Below are positions 5,822-8,652 of a stretch of DNA of 8,652 nucleotides, piece by piece. A program made the translations under genes and the position numbers. Source of the stretch: Anaerolineales bacterium (GTDB lineage: Bacteria; Chloroflexota; Anaerolineae; Anaerolineales; Villigracilaceae); assembly GCA_016928525.1 (NCBI GenBank), contig JAFGKO010000314.1, forward strand, positions 1 through 8,652. Direction: 5' to 3'. Below the pieces are notes generated by a model. It did no database searches and was not told the DNA's origin. It saw nothing but the letters and a program-made list of their open reading frames with translations. How positions within the stretch are numbered: position 1 is the stretch's first letter; each line of letters starts with the position of its first letter.

Positions 5822-6846
5822 CCGTTCGGGTTGAATTTCGATCATCCGGCGCGTGTTGATCCGCCTCCACTTCCTGACTCTTTTTTCTGGATTCTCGGGG
5901 TCATCTTCCATGTCCAACTCAGGGCGCTCATAGCAAGCCACCAGACCGGCGAAGAAGGGATTCTCCATAATGGCCCGGATGCTCTCGCAAGAGAACATAG
6001 ATTCGGGGTTGCTGGCGGTTTGTCCCTTGGTTTTGAAGCGGATCATCTGTCCATCCGGTAGGGTGAAGTCGTTTGAATTCAACCAATCAGCAATCTCCCG
6101 ATAGCTGTGCCCTTGCAGGTACAGGCGAAGATCAGGGGAATAGCATGTTTTGTAACTGGATGTGGAACAGCCACGCGTCCACGCTGGCTTTCAGTACGAT
6201 CCTTTCGCCCGAACATTGGACAGTACCCTTCGCCGTGGACGTCATTGCAGGTCGCGCACAGCCCATTGCAATATCCCAGGGGGATATATCCATTGGGCAA
6301 GCCGCTGCGCGCCCGGTGCACTTTGGCTTAGCGAGTGCGTTCACTGGTCTGGTGAACGTAGGTTTCCGCCATCATCCCCAGCATGACCAGCATGAAGCGT
6401 CCCATGATGTTGTCCGTATCGGTCTGCTCGGTGACGCTTACCAGGCGCACCCGGTATCGTTTGAGAAAACGCACAAACTTAAGCAAGGATTCCAGATTGC
6501 GGTACAAACGGTCCAAACGATGGACTACCACGATCTGAACCCGGCCAGCACGGATATCTTTCATCATGCGCTGTAGTTCCTTTCGCCGGCTGTTGCGGCC
6601 GGTCCGATCCGGATCGCTATATACTTCGATCTTTGCGGCGCCGTGCGAGCGGGCGTATTCCTCAGCCCGGTCAGGCTGGATCTCCAGCGAGTAGCCATGA
6701 TGGTTTGGATCCACGCGTGACAGGCGTGAGTAGACTGCCCAGGTTGCGTTGTCAGTTTCGTCGTTCAGGTAACTGTATTCCCTGCTGATGAACAGATCCA
6801 ACTCATTCAGCGAAGTGGGCATGGTGTGATTAGTGGTTGGCTGCAT
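5822..6846 (-). pseudogene. Second large serine recombinase, decayed: in-frame stop, 1-nt deletion, 3' truncation
   Basis: ATG 6846 follows AGGAGGAAGG on the minus strand (6852-6861) and opens a catalytic domain. It has VYSRLS with Ser43 as nucleophile, then SLEIQPDRAEEYA, the intact HRLDRLYRN active-site segment and MLGMMAETYVHQ. TAA at 6328-6330 replaces a codon that aligns with a Lys of the first recombinase (ETRKGKLQRAK versus ERTR-stop-AKVHRAR). The same frame then continues through NGYIPLGYCNGLC and GYCPMFGRKD. At 6124-6127 one base is missing: restoring it gives IFALYLQGHSYREIADWLN, matching MAFALYMNDT of the first copy. A third segment runs to IEIQPER at about 5829, where the recombinase domain is cut before the PGRHPALIS equivalent. 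The zinc ribbon is absent. As it stands the gene yields a 172-aa catalytic domain without a DNA-binding region. Confidence 0.85.
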
Positions 6847-6976
6847 TGTGACCTTCCTCCTGTTGTTTGGATTTCTGTTTACTTCGATGGCTCTCGCGTT
6901 CTTTGTCCAGGCGGCGTAAGATAGCCGCGACAAGGCGGGCAAACTCATCGATCCGTTCGTCAGCTGCGTATGTCAA
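6830..6976 (-). CDS. Small TTG-initiated protein overlapping the start of the second recombinase
   Basis: Unrecognised 48-residue product, too short for most gene callers. TTG 6976 has AAAGGAG a few bases upstream (minus strand, about 6984-6990). The frame reads TYAADERIDEFARLVAAILRR, then a Lys/Arg/Gln/Glu-rich tail ending GHNAANH, with TAA at 6830-6832. It looks like one amphipathic helix followed by a charged tail. The stop lies 17 bases inside the second recombinase gene, and that gene's RBS is within this frame, so the two would be translationally coupled. A possible -10 (GATAAT) lies at 6997-7002 on the minus strand. I cannot assign a function. A recombination accessory or regulatory peptide is only a guess from position. 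Confidence 0.55.
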   Translation of the reverse strand: MTYAADERIDEFARLVAAILRRLDKERESHRSKQKSKQQEEGHNAANH

Positions 6977-7374
6977 ATCATTTCTCCTTTTGGTTTATTA
7001 TCGCTCTTATGATCATTGCCTGGATTTTATGGCATCGCTCATGGGGGGTGTTTTAGCACTGTCGCTAAGCAAATTGTTGTACGAATAACGGAAGGCAGTT
7101 TAAGAGCACCGTTGAGGATTGTCAACGCACGTAGGCGGCAAGAGATTTAGCGATAATTTGCAAAAATCAAATGGCATATGTAGGTGATATTGTCGGAATC
7201 ATTGACTTTATTCCAGATATGGTAAGTGAACATTGCAATATGCAAACGTAGACGGCAAACATACGCCTTACAAAACGGTAAGGTTTGTTATATATCGGAA
7301 TTTCCTTGAAGAAACTGCAAATGCAGCCAATACAGTAATGCGATCAAAAAATGGTAACAATCCATTCAACAAAG
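6977..7374. other. AT-rich intergenic stretch without a convincing gene
   Basis: This lies between the divergent small minus-strand gene and the toxin-antitoxin operon. It holds the minus-strand RBS and a possible -10 near 6997-7002, ATGATCAT (about 7009-7016, palindromic), TTAGC/GCTAA (7053-7057 and 7064-7068), and CCTTAC/GTAAGG (7266-7271 and 7278-7283), the last followed by a T-rich run. CGTAGGCGGCAA (7130-7141) and CGTAGACGGCAA (7247-7258) are an 11/12 direct repeat 117 bases apart. Short open frames at 7018-7088 and 7171-7251 have no RBS and look like chance or remnants. Confidence 0.5.
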
Positions 7375-7407
7375 TGATATACTTACACTGTAATTACATT
7401 TATGGAG
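7375..7407 (+). promoter_or_regulatory. Toxin-antitoxin leader: extended -10, overlapping palindromes (candidate operator), RBS
   Basis: TGATATACT at 7375-7383 is an extended -10 (TGn plus TATACT); no good -35 is seen. TTACA-C-TGTAA (7383-7393) is a perfect 11-bp inverted repeat. TGTAATTACA (7389-7398) is a perfect 10-bp palindrome sharing the TGTAA half-site. This gives three alternating half-sites across the likely transcription start. GGAG at 7404-7407 lies six bases before ATG 7414. The arrangement suits autorepression by the antitoxin, which is usual for type II systems. Confidence 0.5.
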
Positions 7408-7413
7408 AAAATT

Positions 7414-7656
7414 ATGCTCAGAAAAATATTCAAAACAGGCAATAGTATTGTAGTATCCATCCCCAAAGATATCCTGGAACAACTTGAATTATCGGAAGGT
7501 GAGGATGTCTCTGTAGAACTGGATCGCGAACAGCGTCAGATCGTTATCTCCCCTGTTGAAAAGCCCCTTGCTGTTAGTGTGAACGAAGAATTTACCAGAC
7601 AGATCAACGATTTCATCGAAGAATACCGACCAGCGATGGAAGCCCTGGCAAAGTAA
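7414..7656 (+). CDS. AbrB/MazE/SpoVT-family antitoxin
   Basis: Antitoxin and autorepressor of the two-gene type II system. At 80 aa it has the swapped-hairpin AbrB/MazE DNA-binding domain at about 1-47 (MLRKIFKTGNSIVVSIPKDI, then LELSEGEDVSVELD). A C-terminal tail of about 30 residues (VNEEFTRQINDFIEEYRPAMEALAK) probably wraps the toxin. I prefer ATG 7414 to ATG 7402 because GGAG (7404-7407) is correctly spaced for 7414 and falls inside the longer reading. Its stop codon overlaps the toxin start by one base (TAATG), so the two are translationally coupled. Confidence 0.88.
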   Translation: MLRKIFKTGNSIVVSIPKDILEQLELSEGEDVSVELDREQRQIVISPVEKPLAVSVNEEFTRQINDFIEEYRPAMEALAK

Positions 7657-8036
7657 TGGTTTATCTGACGGCCGAACAGGTTCTTTTCATCCACTATCGC
7701 CTTATCAGTGAAACAGGTGGTGAGCATGGCATTCGCGATGTTGGATTACTCGAATCGGCTGTCGCACGGCCTAAAGCTACCTTTGATGATAAGGAGTTGC
7801 ACACGGACATCTTTGTAAAAGCAGCCGCGTTGATGGAATCCCTGGTCAACAATCATCCATTTATGGATGGCAACAAACGCACCGGGATTGCTTGTGCCGT
7901 ACTCTTTTTGAAGCAAAATGGCGTGACCTTTACCGCACAAAATTCAGAACTGGAAAAGTTTACACTGCAAGTTGCAAAATCCGAATTGGATACAGGGGGA
8001 ATAGCTGAATGGTTCAAAGATCACTGCAACACCTAA
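7656..8036 (+). CDS. doc: Death-on-curing (Doc/Fic-fold) toxin of a type II toxin-antitoxin system
   Basis: Growth-inhibiting toxin of the Doc branch of the Fic superfamily. The well-studied P1 Doc phosphorylates elongation factor EF-Tu and halts translation; the same reaction is inferred here, not shown. At 126 aa it has the usual Doc length. The complete Fic-type motif HPFMDGNKRTG spans residues 67-77, with His67, Asp71, Asn73, Lys74 and Arg75. The N-terminus (YLTAEQVLFIHYRLISETGG) and GIRDVGLLESAVARP are typical Doc landmarks. All key residues appear intact, so the toxin should be active. The start ATG overlaps the antitoxin stop. Confidence 0.92.
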   Translation: MVYLTAEQVLFIHYRLISETGGEHGIRDVGLLESAVARPKATFDDKELHTDIFVKAAALMESLVNNHPFMDGNKRTGIACAVLFLKQNGVTFTAQNSELEKFTLQVAKSELDTGGIAEWFKDHCNT

Positions 8037-8390
8037 AAATATGATTTTTTTGAGCAGAGTATCATCCATTTTTGGGATCGATTCTTCGTTCTTCAACACC
8101 ATAAATATCTTTGTGTAATAACCATTTCTATGCAAAATTATGCCGCGCTCCCCACGTTTTCTTAACACGGGAAGCGTTTTCGGAGGTGAGTAAATAAATT
8201 TTGACGAGTCATCTGCTACCTTTCGCCAGCGGATCCACTTTGACGAGACAAGCAATGTCTGCAATTCCAATGCGAGTGGAGGAAGGGTATCAATTCCGTA
8301 AAATGTGTGAAGCCGGGGACACTCAGGGTTGAAATTTTGACCGTCATTCGTGTGGTATATTGAATCAATTGGAAAAAGTACGCTGATCAA
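8037..8390 (-). pseudogene. Possible remnant of an unidentified gene
   Basis: A minus-strand frame is open from TTG 8390 through this region and on into the antisense of the toxin gene. The toxin overlap shows that any real 3' end is missing. Residues such as LPPLALELQTLLVSSKWIRWRKVAD, PPKTLPVLRKRGERGIIL and NGYYTKIFMVLKNEES have a natural composition, but I do not recognise a family. TTG 8390 has no proper RBS and is only five bases from the divergent methyltransferase start. A chance open frame is an equally fair reading. Apart from the methyltransferase promoter, I see nothing else in this 359-base gap. Confidence 0.25.
8353..8361 (+). promoter_or_regulatory. Candidate extended -10 promoter for the methyltransferase gene
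   Basis: TGGTATATT at 8353-8361 fits an extended -10 (TGn plus TATATT). TTGACC (8337-8342) is too close and TTGAAA (8329-8334) too far to be an ideal -35. ATTGA-A-TCAAT (8359-8369) is an inverted repeat overlapping the -10 that could bind a regulator. The start codon follows at 8396. Confidence 0.3.
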
Positions 8391-8395
8391 TTGCT

Positions 8396-8652
8396 ATGCC
8401 TGAAAATGATGCCTTTTGGGATTTTTACTGGGAAAACCGTCTGCTGCCTATGGAAAACCTGGGCAAGCGGGTTGCCATTTTGGCGGCTTCAAGACTTATT
8501 CGACTCCTGGCACAACAGGCCAACCACCCCATACGACTGCTTGAATTAGGCTGTGGTGAGGGACAGGTTATCGGTACACTCTTGGATGCCCACTTCCGGT
8601 TATGCCCCAATCAAACCTCAGTGGGAGTGGATTACAACGCACAATCACTGGC
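8396..8652 (+). CDS. Class I SAM-dependent methyltransferase, 3' partial
   Basis: Start of a Rossmann-fold methyltransferase; the acceptor is unknown. The frame runs from ATG 8396 off the end of the window (85 complete codons), so no stop is visible. SAM-binding motif I is clear as LLELGCGEGQ at residues 48-57, and VGVDYN at 76-81 has the acidic residue (Asp79) at the end of strand 2. The N-terminal helix region FWDFYWENRLLPMENLGKR precedes the core domain. An in-frame stop at 8384-8386 makes ATG 8396 the first ATG. There is no good Shine-Dalgarno sequence; ATG 8453 is a less likely alternative start. It is separated from the toxin operon by 359 bases and probably belongs to the chromosomal backbone. 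Confidence 0.78.
   Translation, partial: MPENDAFWDFYWENRLLPMENLGKRVAILAASRLIRLLAQQANHPIRLLELGCGEGQVIGTLLDAHFRLCPNQTSVGVDYNAQSL

Noticed and set aside
6073..6576. 167-aa plus-strand open frame opposite the second recombinase
   Set aside because: It lies antisense to the recombinase remnant, whose three segments align with the first copy; the plus-strand product shows no family features.
6847..6948. Extending the second recombinase upstream to ATG 6948
   Set aside because: The upstream residues have no recombinase character, and ATG 6846 has a strong AGGAGG-type RBS; the region codes for the small TTG-started protein in another frame.
7233..7445. 70-aa plus-strand open frame before the antitoxin
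   Set aside because: It overlaps the antitoxin start in another frame, covers the promoter and operator-like palindromes, and has no RBS.
1..8652. CRISPR array or tandem repeat array
   Set aside because: No regularly spaced repeats were found by eye; only short isolated inverted and direct repeats are present.

Overview
The window looks like a piece of a bacterial chromosome with an accessory insertion region in its middle. The protein styles suggest an anaerobic or facultative member of the Chloroflexota, perhaps Anaerolineae. These include a PrdB/GrdB-type selenoprotein, a membrane-anchored family-1 solute-binding protein, and large serine recombinases with a Cys-rich linker. This taxonomic guess is an inference from family resemblance, with low to moderate confidence. 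There is no rRNA and no complete tRNA.

Left part (1-3958, all + strand): a zinc-independent MDR oxidoreductase, cut at its 5' end by the window edge. 28 bases later comes a GrdB/PrdB-like gene that an ordinary gene caller would split in two. Its in-frame TGA at 1544-1546 sits exactly where the family has the redox Sec/Cys of a UxxC motif, and a bacterial-SECIS-like hairpin follows. I annotate it as one selenoprotein gene, 1028-1921. Next are an orphan extracytoplasmic solute-binding protein carrying an unexpected CxxCH motif, and a GNAT acetyltransferase.

Middle part (about 4020-6980): recombinase debris. A full-length large serine recombinase (4033-5604, minus) has a Gly where the active-site Asp of the family is expected. 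Its 3' end runs through a dyad-symmetric, tRNA-3'-end-like sequence that could be an attachment site. Divergent from it is the N-terminal piece of an XRE-type regulator (5674-5820). That piece runs into the broken 3' end of a second large serine recombinase (about 5822-6846, minus). The second recombinase is a pseudogene: it has an in-frame TAA, a 1-nt deletion and a 3' truncation. A tiny TTG-initiated gene (6830-6976, minus) lies upstream of it and overlaps its start.

Right part (6977-8652): an AT-rich intergenic stretch, then a type II toxin-antitoxin operon. It pairs an AbrB/MazE-type antitoxin with a Doc/Fic-type toxin, has a one-base stop/start overlap, and carries two overlapping palindromes in its leader. 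A region with only a doubtful minus-strand gene remnant follows. The window ends inside a class I SAM-dependent methyltransferase gene (from 8396).

The MDR oxidoreductase and the selenoprotein probably form one redox operon. The solute-binding protein has no transporter permease or ATPase beside it. The recombinase remnants and the toxin-antitoxin module mark a decayed mobile region.
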